Source: Paludibacteraceae bacterium (GTDB lineage: Bacteria > Bacteroidota > Bacteroidia > Bacteroidales > Paludibacteraceae). Taken from it: DNA of 42,525 nucleotides. The position numbers were made by a program, and so were the translations under genes. How positions within the stretch are numbered: position 1 is the first letter of the stretch; each line of letters begins with the position of its first letter. Shown here in pieces: positions 26,800-35,621 of this stretch. Below the pieces are notes generated by a model that made no database searches, was not told the DNA's origin, and worked only from the letters and a program-made list of their open reading frames with translations. The DNA lies in assembly GCA_017480285.1 (NCBI GenBank), contig JAFVAX010000029.1:1-42525 (forward strand), written 5' to 3'.

Positions 26800-26834
26800 A
26801 TTGTGAAAATTTTCGCTGCGAACTTTTTCGCAAT
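26800..26834 (+). repeat. 35-bp direct repeat, downstream copy
   Basis: ATTGTGAAAATTTTCGC, TGCGAAC, TTTTTCGCAAT: identical to 25666-25700 except T for C at the fifth base. It starts 28 bp after the ATPase stop. An additional ACCATTGTGAAAAT half-copy lies at 26774-26787. Confidence 0.92.
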
Positions 26835-26887
26835 AATGCAAATCTCTGACAGACTGCCTGTTGCAGTCTGTTTTTTATCAATCCAAC

Positions 26888-26907
26888 ATGTCAAATATCG
26901 CTTCTTT
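26888..26907 (+). repeat. 20-bp direct repeat (left copy)
   Basis: ATGTCAAATATCGCTTCTTT, identical to 28297-28316. With the 35-bp hairpin repeat it forms an ordered pair on each side of the Bro-N gene. Confidence 0.85.
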
Positions 26908-27083
26908 ATCTCCCACAGATTTAGCAGATTTTTACAGAATTTGACAGATTTCTGTCCCGTCTGTTTTATTCTGTCCCGTCTGTGGGTTATAAAATATCGT
27001 TTTTCTTTGTCAACTGAGAATTGGAGATAAAGGAGATTCTTTCTCAGATTTCTCTGTTTTCTCTGTTTTCTCTGTTGACTGTC

Positions 27084-27118
27084 TTGTACCTCAGGGCAGA
27101 GCCAACTGCCCTAAGGCT
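27084..27118 (+). repeat. 35-bp hairpin repeat (left copy)
   Basis: TTGTACCTCAGGGCAGAGCC then AACTGCCCTAAGGCT, identical to 28470-28504. It folds as CCTCAGGGCAG, AGCCAA, CTGCCCTAAGG (11-bp stem, one mismatch). Confidence 0.9.
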
Positions 27119-27224
27119 TTCTTGGTACGCAAGTCTCTGTGCTTGCGGTTTCATTTCTCACAGCGCAGCGGTCTAACTTCCCACAGCTTAGCGGTCCACA
27201 TATAACCTCATACTGATTTGCACA

Positions 27225-27259
27225 TAAAAAAGCAACAACATCTTTCGACATTGTTGCTT
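27225..27259 (-). terminator. Intrinsic terminator of the Bro-N gene
   Basis: On the minus strand, AAGCAACAA and TTGTTGCTT form a 9-bp stem (complement of 27251-27259 and 27230-27238). A T-run complementary to 27225-27230 follows. It is 86 bp past the stop codon at 27345. Confidence 0.8.
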
Positions 27260-27344
27260 ATAAATTAGGAATACCGGTTAGTTAACTGTTATCGGCTAAA
27301 GAGATTTTTTAATTTTAATAATTTTTGACTAAACAAGAATAATT

Positions 27345-28202
27345 TTATTCAACTTTATTATCCGCATCAAACGGCAGTTCTTCGGGCGGATTGGTGAAGT
27401 CTATTGCCCGTTTGTTAGAAATAACCGTATCACCGAGTTCCTGTTCCAACCGCTCACGCGCCACATACGCCACATCACCTCCCCGATGAGCCACATTGGC
27501 ATTTTCTGTGAATCCCTGCGGGTTCTCACGACGCGAGAGTTCTGTTGCGGCAGCCTCTGCAAGACCATTGAGCATCAACTCCACATTGGTCATGTTGTCA
27601 CGAAGACTCTCTTTGCGCAATCCCTTGTGCTGTTTGTACTCACGGGCGGTCATCCCACTCCAAGTCTTGTAGATAATGTCGGTCAGTGAAGCGAAGTCTC
27701 TGCTCTCTTCCATCCCGCCGCGTTTCCACTCATCCGTCAGGTTCTTGCGTATCTCAATGGTCTTGATGCGTTGGTTAATCCATGCCTCTGAATAACCGAG
27801 CCGCTGATAATCTTTTATTGCCTGCTCTATGCTCTGTTCGGGGTCTTGCAACTGTTCAAGCCGTTTCCTGCCTACCTCAGCAAGCCATAACTTAAACGGC
27901 TCGGCACGCTTGCTCGGAACGGACTGAATCAACCGTAATAACTGCTCAGTTGTTGCCACATCAGTCATGTAACTCTTGCCGTCGGATGAGGGTAATTTCA
28001 GTTGTCCCATATTTTGGGACAACTCACTGCCTTCGGCTGCGAGTTTGGTTTTCAGCGCATTCCAATACTTTCTTGGACGCGGACTTTCGGTTAACACTTC
28101 GATGACATCAACCACGGAGAAGAAGTACTGCTCCCGTTCGTCATCCCATACATAGCGTATCTGTTTGCCTTCAAACAGTTTCAGTTTGTTTTGCTCTGCC
28201 AT
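27345..28202 (-). CDS. Bro-N domain protein (phage antirepressor / DinD-like)
   Basis: 285 residues from the ATG at 28202. An upstream TTG at 28226 is excluded because it overlaps the -7 promoter box. Residues 1-110 match the Bro-N fold: KLFEGKQIRYVWDDE, YFFSVVDVIEVLTES, RKYWNALKTKL and, further on, ATTEQLLRLIQSVPSKRAEP. The C-terminal part carries blocks shared by this family (GYSEAWINQRI, LTDEWKRGGM, LTDIIYKTWSGMTAREYK, LRDNMTNVELMLNGLAE). Family members include phage antirepressors and DNA-damage-inducible DinD relatives that act on DNA or on a repressor in the cytoplasm. Here it is monocistronic, with its own promoter and terminator, and is flanked by two pairs of direct repeats. It could be the remnant of a phage or mobile unit; role in this host unknown. 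Confidence 0.88.
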   Translation of the reverse strand: MAEQNKLKLFEGKQIRYVWDDEREQYFFSVVDVIEVLTESPRPRKYWNALKTKLAAEGSELSQNMGQLKLPSSDGKSYMTDVATTEQLLRLIQSVPSKRAEPFKLWLAEVGRKRLEQLQDPEQSIEQAIKDYQRLGYSEAWINQRIKTIEIRKNLTDEWKRGGMEESRDFASLTDIIYKTWSGMTAREYKQHKGLRKESLRDNMTNVELMLNGLAEAAATELSRRENPQGFTENANVAHRGGDVAYVARERLEQELGDTVISNKRAIDFTNPPEELPFDADNKVE

Positions 28203-28223
28203 AACAATATGAATTATTTTAAG

Positions 28224-28255
28224 CAAAATTACGAAAAACTATTGAATTACGCAAA
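28224..28255 (-). promoter_or_regulatory. Bacteroidota-type promoter of the Bro-N gene
   Basis: On the minus strand, TTTG (complement of 28252-28255), 20 nt, TAATTTTG (complement of 28224-28231). It is 21 bp upstream of the ATG at 28202. Confidence 0.65.
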
Positions 28256-28296
28256 TAAAACCGCTATAAATCATCCTTTTTTATAAGCAAATCAGT

Positions 28297-28316
28297 ATGT
28301 CAAATATCGCTTCTTT
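28297..28316 (+). repeat. 20-bp direct repeat (right copy)
   Basis: ATGTCAAATATCGCTTCTTT, identical to 26888-26907. Confidence 0.85.
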
Positions 28317-28339
28317 GTTCACTAATTTTTTTAGTTTAA

Positions 28340-28373
28340 TTCTTATCTCCGCTTCGCTCCGAACGATCGTAAA
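28340..28373 (-). repeat. 34-bp inverted repeat, right copy
   Basis: The exact reverse complement of 25453-25486. It lies between the right copies of the 20-bp and 35-bp direct repeats. AATTAGTGAACCTT also occurs twice nearby (28383 and 28454). Confidence 0.92.
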
Positions 28374-28469
28374 CGTGCGCTTAATTAGTGAACCTTCTTA
28401 TATTCACAAAGGGAGCAAAGTTTTTTGTTAGCTTTGTTTACTTTGCGAACAATAAATTAGTGAACCTTT

Positions 28470-28504
28470 TTGTACCTCAGGGCAGAGCCAACTGCCCTAA
28501 GGCT
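28470..28504 (+). repeat. 35-bp hairpin repeat (right copy), abutting the end of the 1728-aa ORF
   Basis: Identical to 27084-27118. It ends 8 bp before the stop codon of the minus-strand ORF at 28512, so it sits where that protein appears to have lost its C-terminal domain. Confidence 0.9.
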
Positions 28505-28511
28505 ATTTAAC

Positions 28512-31500
28512 TTACTCCGATATCACCGCCCAAATCGCATAATATGTCGCGCCGGTGGCTGTCTTCGTGCCGCCGCCTGTGAAGATATGCGACTTGTTGG
28601 CATCGCTTACCGAACCGTCCGCCGCCAAGTAACTCGATGCTATCCAGCCGAGCAGTTTGTAGTGCGTGGTATGGCAAGCCGTCTCACCCTCGCTGTCGTC
28701 GGTCAGTGCCGGCACGGTATATTGGCAACCCTCACGGGTGATATAGTACTTGCCCGACTCGTCTGCAACACCGCCATTGGCTGCGGAGGTGCCGTCATGC
28801 ATACGGTCGTAGTACTTGTCCACCTTCGCCGTCCATGTGGCTGTTACCGTCACATTCGATGCCGGCATGGTGAACTGGTTGCTCGTCACCGTCACATCGT
28901 TGTTTTCAGCGTCTTTCACCACCCATGCGTCGAAGGTATGACCCGACAGTGTGTAGCCGTTCGTCTGTAGCGTCACTGTCGCACCCGCTTCATACGGACT
29001 GCTTGCATCGCTTGTCGAGCCTGTTGCGGTGCAAGAGCCTGTGCCGCTACCGCCCGCGTAGGTCACGGTATATACATCGTCGGTGGTGATGCTACCTGAG
29101 GCAATCAAGGCGCCGCACTGTGGAGAGGTGTAGGTCGCGCGTACCTTATAAGTATAGGTGGTCGAAGCCGTCAGACCCGTCTTGTTCACCGGCGAAGTGG
29201 CTGCCGTCCATGCACCGCCGTTCCAGCTTACCTCATAACCCGTTGCGTTTGCCACATCAGACCATGTGAGCGTTGCCGTGTAAGCCGTATTGGTCGCCGT
29301 CACCACAGGAGCTGCTACGTTGTTAGCACAGCACGAGGTGCGGTAACTAACCGTGCTACCGGCGGTGACGTTATAGAAGTAAGCAGGACTACCTCCCGTG
29401 AAGCTGCTTATATCATACCACCTGAGATTGGTCAGATTGACACGCAGTTCCCTGTCTTCATTACTTGGATTGCGTATTGTACCATCGTCATTCAGTTGTA
29501 CCGTCTGCGAGGAGGTGGACATATTGAAACTATTTGAGTTCATTGGTGTCAGATAACGTGTCGTTGCCTCCGTACTTGCTACGACCAAAGCACTTGCTGA
29601 ACCTGATAGAGTGAAGTAGATAGGAGTGTTTGTCGAAGGGTCGTTTGTCGTATATCCCCAACCGCTATTTGTATTGTTATATAGATAATACCTTTCGCCA
29701 TTGTTCTCTCCACCAATTACGTATGTCGCACTTGTGCTGAAAGCGTCATCCTCCAACTGCGTATATGTGTATCCCGGCACACCGTCTGCCCAGACGGCAT
29801 AGAAGGTCTTGTTGTTGTCATCCTCCAACTCGTCTGACGTTACCAAATGGTCTTCGGGGTCGGTGTTGTTGTCGGAGGTAGTCCAGCCCACGAACACGTA
29901 ATGTTGCGACTCGCAGTCGTCCGTTCCGGGAGTGGTGTTGCTCAGCGTCGGGAAGACGATAGCCGTACCGGCTACATCCTGCAGCGCGTAGTCGTCGAGG
30001 TCGGTGCCGTTGCCGTCGTGGATGTTATCAACGAAGGTGGCGGTCGGTTTCGTGCGCACCGTCACATAGCATACGGCGTAGGTGGTGTTTGTCACTGTCG
30101 AGGTGGCGGTTATCGTTGCCGTGCCCACTGCCACGAAACTAACCACACCAGCCGCTGTTACCGATGCCACACCGCTTGCCGACGATGACCATGTAACTCC
30201 GTCATCCGCACCGGTAGGACTTACGCTCGTTACCTCAAGAGTTACTGCCGCATCGCCCACATACTTGTTCAAGGTCGTGTAGTTGAGGTTGATTTCCTCC
30301 ACGGCGGTCTTGCTCCAAACGGCATACAGAGTCATATCGCCCGTTACGCCCGTGATGCTTGCGCCTGCTGCGTATGCCACCGCACCGCTCGTCGTCTCTG
30401 CCCAACCATCGAAGGTATAGGTAGCACGACTTGGCTCTGTCGAAGACAGCGTACCTGAACCCGTCGATTGCAGCACGCTCGTCGGACTCGGTAAGTTCGT
30501 TACAGCATCCTCTGTGTTCTTGTTGTAAGTAATCGTGTACGAGGGCGCGCAAGTAGTTACATAATCCGACATACTCGACGAACCCGGAACAACAAGACTG
30601 ATGTCATCTATACGGCTGTTGCCTGAAGCAGTATTTGAGAATGAAAGCGCGAAGTTAGCAACAGCTGGTGACTGGCTGATCGTAATGGTATATGTGTAGG
30701 TGCCTGAACTTACACTCGGGTCGCCTATTGTCACTCCGCTTGTCCCACTTGATACACTTATATTACTATTATTACTCTTGTAAGACAATGTTAATTCCGT
30801 TTGTCCGCCGGTCGGAATACCTGTAACAGCGAACACACCTGAAGTTTTTCCGATTAGTAATTCAGGTGAAGCGGCTCCGCCTGAATACTGTTGCTGACTA
30901 CCACCATATACCTTTGTGTCAGAACCGCCATTCGTGCAAGCGTATGTTACGCTTCCGCTGTTATATACCGTCGTTCCCGTATGGTCGTAAGCCGTTGAAC
31001 CGCTTGGCACATCAGTATCACTATATCCGCTGAAGTCTTCCGCCCACATCGTCTGTCCTGCCAACGCATTGCTGCTGCTGGTAGCGAACACGGCGTAATA
31101 GGTCTGCGCGGAGGTGATTCCTGTCGGACCCGCTACGGTGAACAGGTCATCGTAATATGAGGCTTCCTCTTCCGTGGCACCGGAGTTGTGCGTACTCCAG
31201 CCCGCGAACACCTTCGTACCCGAACAGCCCGCAGGCACACTCGGCTCGTCCGGCAGCGATTCAATATCTCCGCCTGAATAGACGAAGGTCAAGCCTTCAA
31301 CCGTCCCTATACCCGTCAACGCACTACGGTTTACCATCCAAGTGATATTCACATGTGTATCTTCTGTAAAGGTCGGAGTGAGCGTCAGCGTGCCGGTAGC
31401 ACCTGCCGAGACGGTGACGGTGAATGTCTGTGCGGTGGTCTTAGGCAGTGTGCTTGCCACTGTGGGCGAGATGGTTGCCGTACCTGTTGTCAGTCCGGTT

Positions 31501-33698
31501 GCAGTGAAGTCGGTCAAGGTGTAGTGCGAAGCCGGAGTGAGTGTTACCGACAACTCCACATCTGAGCAGGTCTTCACCGTGCTGCCGCTTGTCACTGCCG
31601 AGCCACTCTTTGTCACAGCCACCGTGCCGCCCGTCGGCGCAGCCGTGAACGTCGGCGTCACACTCGTCCCGCAATCCGAACAAGTCAATGTATAACCTTT
31701 GTAGGTAAGAGTACTAGCTGTTACTACTACATCCTCTAAGAAGAAACGCTGATTACCTGAACTCGTGTAGAAAGTTATGGTAATATCGTCCGTTATGGAT
31801 GTGATTGCTACTGTATAACTGGTAAATAAACCTTTCACCAGCGTAACAGAACTCTTATCTAAAGTACAATTGGAAGCACTTAGGCTTAATGTGGTTCCTT
31901 CACTACTACCATCCCATGCTCCTGCTTTAAAGGTCAGGGTTCCTGATGTGGCACGTCCGCAGTCGATATCTGGAGTCTCTGCAGAACCACCACTAGAACC
32001 AGTTCCTAGTTTGAGACACTTATCCGCTGCTTTAGCACTAGAAAGATACCAAGTACTAGATATTCCATTTGGCACGTCTGTATTGGCAATAGAGCCACTC
32101 CAACCGTCGCTATTACCACCGGTTCCAGTACAGGTGTTGAAATCTTCCGAGAATACAGTACTTGTCCCCGTACCCTCCGTTGCATACACCGCATAGAAAC
32201 TTGTTGCTCCTTCGATAGCAGGTGAGCCGGCAACATCGGTGAACAACAGACTGGTGCCGTGTGTGTAACTCGTCTCATCCGTCCAGCCGACAAACACCTT
32301 CTCGCAAGCACTGCCATCCGGATTGGTCGGCAGTGTCGTCACCTTACTGCCATACGCCACACTCGTCGTCGGACTACCATCCGTCGTTATATTTCCCGCA
32401 GCTGTTCCTCCTGCATACCATGTGACAGCGTAGTTCACTAACGTAAATGTTGCCGCAATCGTTGCATCGTCGTCAAGGATATAAGTGTCGCCGCTCGTGA
32501 AAGCTGAACCGTTGACGGTTAATGAAGCCAACTCATAGTGGCTATCCGGCGTCGCCGTGATAGTCAATATCGTACGGTGAGCCAAACCCGCAGTGGTCGC
32601 GGTCTTCGACTGCGAAGAACTATTCACATCCGTATAGGCTATCGTTATAGTACCATTAGTAGGTGTCGTAATCGTTGCCGTATGCGTCAGCATACCGGAA
32701 GATGTTGTCACTGTATAAAATTCGCAGTTATCATTTACACCTGAAGTTGTTCCAGTCGAGTGTGTCGTTGTCGGAATAACAGTGATGTCACCCGTAACCA
32801 CATATTGTTGGAATGCCGTCGAAGCAGTAATGGCAATCGAAGCCTGTTCACTATTAGTGGTTGTTTTATAGATAGATTTACTGCCGCTCCAAGCATAGTT
32901 ATTAGCTATATGCCAAGCCAGCATATTATTATAAGTGGGAGTTTCAGTAACATAGAAATTATCCGTTCCCGGAACCAAGGCAGGTGTTTGGTTCTGATTA
33001 TGATCGGACTTACCAATTCTATAGTACGGAGTGCTCCAATTCAATACAGAGTTGTCAAAATAAATCTTCTTTCCGCTTGTTTGATTGGCAGAAGGATAAG
33101 TAACACTGACAATAGCCTTGTTCGACCAGTCGGAATAATCAATCGTGAATACATAATCCCCTGCCATAACAGAAGTGATGCCGCAATTGTAATTTGTGCT
33201 ATTTAGCCACCAATTACTGCAATCACTTGATGTCATTGACCCCTCACTTGATAACCCCCACCAATAACTCGTTGATTGGTCGGTTATCTTAAATCCATAG
33301 CCGGTATTTGCCGCAAGAGGAACGGTAATAGTACCTGTGTTAGTGCCTGTGTTAGTTAGGTAATAGTCGTTCCAATCGCTTAGTGTTGCACCATTGTTGA
33401 TGTGTATGTATATCCTCATCGTAAATGATACTTTGTCGCTTTCTGTTCCGGTTGTGGAGCAGTATGAACCTTGTGGCGATACGAGTGGCGTACAACTAAC
33501 CTTATAAGTATTACCAACCACGACATTTGAACTACTGAATGAAGTGGAAACATCAGAGCCGGAAGATGTTGTTGCTACATCGGTATGTGTTATTTCAGTA
33601 TCGTTATTATCGTAAAGCGTAAAGCGATAAGATGTTGCATTTGCATTCTTGCTTGCATCAGGCAGTGTCGCAATAAGCGTCCCGCCAGACTGGGTCAA
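28512..33698 (-). CDS. Large InlB/FN3-repeat adhesin ORF, apparently truncated at both ends
   Basis: An open frame of 1728 residues from a TTG at 33698. The frame stays open to 33749, where TGA closes it, and the extra residues (NPAAQIKGSINLTQSGG) read like the middle of an FN3 domain. There is no ATG start, no signal peptide and no upstream promoter. Inside are at least seven InlB-type repeats (FVGWTDE, FAGWSTH, FDGWAET, FVGWTTS, LLGWIAS and others), Big_2-like (TWSSSASGVASVTAAGVVSF) and FN3 domains, and choice-of-anchor modules. One module (about 30590-31050) is homologous to residues about 920-1080 of the 3984-aa protein (PELLIGKTSG, RIDDISL). It ends in YYAIWAVISE with no T9SS domain. It is probably a decayed gene or a non-expressed module store; a real but unusually started protein is less likely. 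Confidence 0.75.
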   Translation of the reverse strand: MTQSGGTLIATLPDASKNANATSYRFTLYDNNDTEITHTDVATTSSGSDVSTSFSSSNVVVGNTYKVSCTPLVSPQGSYCSTTGTESDKVSFTMRIYIHINNGATLSDWNDYYLTNTGTNTGTITVPLAANTGYGFKITDQSTSYWWGLSSEGSMTSSDCSNWWLNSTNYNCGITSVMAGDYVFTIDYSDWSNKAIVSVTYPSANQTSGKKIYFDNSVLNWSTPYYRIGKSDHNQNQTPALVPGTDNFYVTETPTYNNMLAWHIANNYAWSGSKSIYKTTTNSEQASIAITASTAFQQYVVTGDITVIPTTTHSTGTTSGVNDNCEFYTVTTSSGMLTHTATITTPTNGTITIAYTDVNSSSQSKTATTAGLAHRTILTITATPDSHYELASLTVNGSAFTSGDTYILDDDATIAATFTLVNYAVTWYAGGTAAGNITTDGSPTTSVAYGSKVTTLPTNPDGSACEKVFVGWTDETSYTHGTSLLFTDVAGSPAIEGATSFYAVYATEGTGTSTVFSEDFNTCTGTGGNSDGWSGSIANTDVPNGISSTWYLSSAKAADKCLKLGTGSSGGSAETPDIDCGRATSGTLTFKAGAWDGSSEGTTLSLSASNCTLDKSSVTLVKGLFTSYTVAITSITDDITITFYTSSGNQRFFLEDVVVTASTLTYKGYTLTCSDCGTSVTPTFTAAPTGGTVAVTKSGSAVTSGSTVKTCSDVELSVTLTPASHYTLTDFTATGLTTGTATISPTVASTLPKTTAQTFTVTVSAGATGTLTLTPTFTEDTHVNITWMVNRSALTGIGTVEGLTFVYSGGDIESLPDEPSVPAGCSGTKVFAGWSTHNSGATEEEASYYDDLFTVAGPTGITSAQTYYAVFATSSSNALAGQTMWAEDFSGYSDTDVPSGSTAYDHTGTTVYNSGSVTYACTNGGSDTKVYGGSQQQYSGGAASPELLIGKTSGVFAVTGIPTGGQTELTLSYKSNNSNISVSSGTSGVTIGDPSVSSGTYTYTITISQSPAVANFALSFSNTASGNSRIDDISLVVPGSSSMSDYVTTCAPSYTITYNKNTEDAVTNLPSPTSVLQSTGSGTLSSTEPSRATYTFDGWAETTSGAVAYAAGASITGVTGDMTLYAVWSKTAVEEINLNYTTLNKYVGDAAVTLEVTSVSPTGADDGVTWSSSASGVASVTAAGVVSFVAVGTATITATSTVTNTTYAVCYVTVRTKPTATFVDNIHDGNGTDLDDYALQDVAGTAIVFPTLSNTTPGTDDCESQHYVFVGWTTSDNNTDPEDHLVTSDELEDDNNKTFYAVWADGVPGYTYTQLEDDAFSTSATYVIGGENNGERYYLYNNTNSGWGYTTNDPSTNTPIYFTLSGSASALVVASTEATTRYLTPMNSNSFNMSTSSQTVQLNDDGTIRNPSNEDRELRVNLTNLRWYDISSFTGGSPAYFYNVTAGSTVSYRTSCCANNVAAPVVTATNTAYTATLTWSDVANATGYEVSWNGGAWTAATSPVNKTGLTASTTYTYKVRATYTSPQCGALIASGSITTDDVYTVTYAGGSGTGSCTATGSTSDASSPYEAGATVTLQTNGYTLSGHTFDAWVVKDAENNDVTVTSNQFTMPASNVTVTATWTAKVDKYYDRMHDGTSAANGGVADESGKYYITREGCQYTVPALTDDSEGETACHTTHYKLLGWIASSYLAADGSVSDANKSHIFTGGGTKTATGATYYAIWAVISE

Positions 33699-33826
33699 AT
33701 TAATGGAACCTTTAATTTGAGCAGCGGGATTTGTGTTTTTACAAAAAAATCATAATTAAAAGGAGATGTTGTCTGTTTTTTCAAGAAAACTTTACAAAAT
33801 CACAATATTTTTTCAAAAAAAAATTA

Positions 33827-33834
33827 TATCTTTG
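33827..33834 (+). promoter_or_regulatory. -7 box upstream of the TPR/AraC regulator gene
   Basis: TATCTTTG, 28 bp before the ATG at 33863, fits the Bacteroidota TAnnTTTG consensus. No clear TTTG -33 box is present at the usual distance; the region is A/T-rich. Confidence 0.5.
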
Positions 33835-33862
33835 CATAACATAAGCGCATTTGATAAAAACG

Positions 33863-35602
33863 ATGAAATGCTTCGGCTATATATGTTGTTTTCTTGCCCT
33901 ACTAACAAAGGCATCTTTTCTTTGTGCGCAGATAAATAGCGGATGTGATGTTGACGGAGATTCACCAAAAGAGGAAAGAATAGAACAACTATTACAGACT
34001 TTTGAAACAGCAACCGACAAAAAGCTTAAATACGAAACTGCCGACACTTTGATGGCGGTTTACTATCAAAACGGCTATTTGGAATCGCCTTTGACATTCA
34101 ATAACTCCACATCGGCGGATTCAGTGTTGATGCTTGTTTATTTTCATTCCGCTTGGTATTTCTTCTGTAATGAGAAATGGCAATCCGCCATTGATTATTC
34201 GGTCAAATCGCTTCCCTTCGTTCAAAATACGGGCGATTCGGTTTTGTTGTCGGATGTGTATCATCTTCAAGGTCTTAACTGTTTCCGTCTTGGAGATTTT
34301 GACAAGTCTACGGAAGCCTTCAAACGCACTTACGATATTGATAAACACAGAGGTGATGCGAGCGATATGAGTAACACGCTTAATTGTATTGCAGGTACAT
34401 ATATAGCAAACAAACAGCCGGAACTTGCCGAACCGTTCATACTCGAAGCGATAAGACTTAATTCCACAATAGATGAGCCTGAACGCATGTCCGTCTATCT
34501 CGGTATGGCATCGGAAACATATCATCTGCTCGGCGATGACGACAAGGCGCGACAGTATGCCCTTAAAGGCTTGGACATAGAGCGGAAACTCGGTCGTAAA
34601 GGTCAAACGGGCAAACGCCTCTCTCAACTTGCATCGGCATATATAGGGCTGGGACTGATGCAGGATGCAGAATCGGCACTTGCTGAAGCATTGCCTTTGC
34701 TTAAAGAAGCGGATATGATTCATTCAGCGGGTATATGCGAAAACCAACTCGGCGACATCTTTATGAAGCAGAACAACCCGAAAGATGCAGTAAGGCATTA
34801 TCAATCAGCCGCCGACATATTCTTTAATCAAGGGGACATCTACAATGAATCACGGTCAAGATACGGACTGTATGAGGCTTTGAAAAATGCGGACTTGAAG
34901 CAGGCTCTTGAAAATTTAGAGAGATATAATCTGTTGAAGGACAGTATATACACAATAGAAACGAATGAGAAAATCAGCAAATATAACGCTCAATATCAGA
35001 ACGATTTGCTTGCAGTCAGAAATCGGAATATGCACCAAAAAACAAACACATATATTGTGTTGGGATTGTTGCTTTTCATTATTGTTGCACTTACTGTTAC
35101 TATTGTCCTATTAATTATAAGGCATAAGCACAAGGAAGAAAAGCAGTCAATGAATCTGCAGATTGCACATTTGCAGGAAAAGAACGAGCAACTGCAGACT
35201 TGGTATAAGAATGCCATAATAAACAGCAACAAGCCCGCTGAAGCCCTTTCGGAAGGCGAACAACAATTTCTTACCAAAGTTATTGAACTCGCAAACAGAC
35301 AGATGTCCGAAGGAAAGGTAGATGCAGACGCTGTTGCCCGACATCTCGGATTGAGTCCGTTCCAACTCCGCAACCGTCTGATGGATATGGCAGGAATGAC
35401 TCCGAGAGAGTTTTTACTTAACATTAGAATGCAGAAAGCTATTCATCTACTTGATACACAGCGTAATATGTCAGTTTTGGAAGTGGCGTACGAATGTGGC
35501 TATGCTGACGGCAGCAACTTTGTACACGCCTTTCGCAAACAATATGGACTTTCGCCAACCGAATATCGCAAACGCTTGACCCATAATAATATATCACAAT
35601 AA
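33863..35602 (+). CDS. Membrane-bound TPR protein with C-terminal AraC-type DNA-binding domain
   Basis: 579 residues from the ATG at 33863; a TTG at 33851 is also in frame. The N-terminus MKCFGYICCFLALLTKASFL with CAQ is a signal peptide or signal anchor. Residues about 25-380 are TPR-like helical repeats (YHLQGLNCFRLGDFDKSTEA, ENQLGDIFMKQNNPKDAVRH). One transmembrane helix is at about 396-420 (YIVLGLLLFIIVALTVTIVL), then a coiled coil (EEKQSMNLQIAHLQEKNEQL). The AraC/HTH_18 domain is at 483-573 (ADAVARHLGLSPFQLRNRL, VLEVAYECGYADGSNFVHAF). The layout resembles one-component sensors of Bacteroidota: periplasmic TPR input, cytoplasmic DNA-binding output. The LRR gene starts 19 bp after its stop, so they are likely co-transcribed and possibly coregulated. 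Confidence 0.9.
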   Translation: MKCFGYICCFLALLTKASFLCAQINSGCDVDGDSPKEERIEQLLQTFETATDKKLKYETADTLMAVYYQNGYLESPLTFNNSTSADSVLMLVYFHSAWYFFCNEKWQSAIDYSVKSLPFVQNTGDSVLLSDVYHLQGLNCFRLGDFDKSTEAFKRTYDIDKHRGDASDMSNTLNCIAGTYIANKQPELAEPFILEAIRLNSTIDEPERMSVYLGMASETYHLLGDDDKARQYALKGLDIERKLGRKGQTGKRLSQLASAYIGLGLMQDAESALAEALPLLKEADMIHSAGICENQLGDIFMKQNNPKDAVRHYQSAADIFFNQGDIYNESRSRYGLYEALKNADLKQALENLERYNLLKDSIYTIETNEKISKYNAQYQNDLLAVRNRNMHQKTNTYIVLGLLLFIIVALTVTIVLLIIRHKHKEEKQSMNLQIAHLQEKNEQLQTWYKNAIINSNKPAEALSEGEQQFLTKVIELANRQMSEGKVDADAVARHLGLSPFQLRNRLMDMAGMTPREFLLNIRMQKAIHLLDTQRNMSVLEVAYECGYADGSNFVHAFRKQYGLSPTEYRKRLTHNNISQ

Positions 35603-35621
35603 CCCTAAAAACAGTAATCTT

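Larger units (their letters stand above)
26773..27344. other. Gene-free region with dispersed repeats
   Basis: 572 bp between the convergent ATPase and Bro-N genes. It contains the downstream 35-bp repeat, a 20-bp repeat at 26888, an inverted relative of the TCAAATCTGTGGG array (26914-26985), CTCTGTTTT runs (27050-27073), the hairpin repeat at 27084, two CACAGCNNAGCGGTC units (27157-27199) and a terminator at 27225. No coding frame is credible. Confidence 0.75.
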
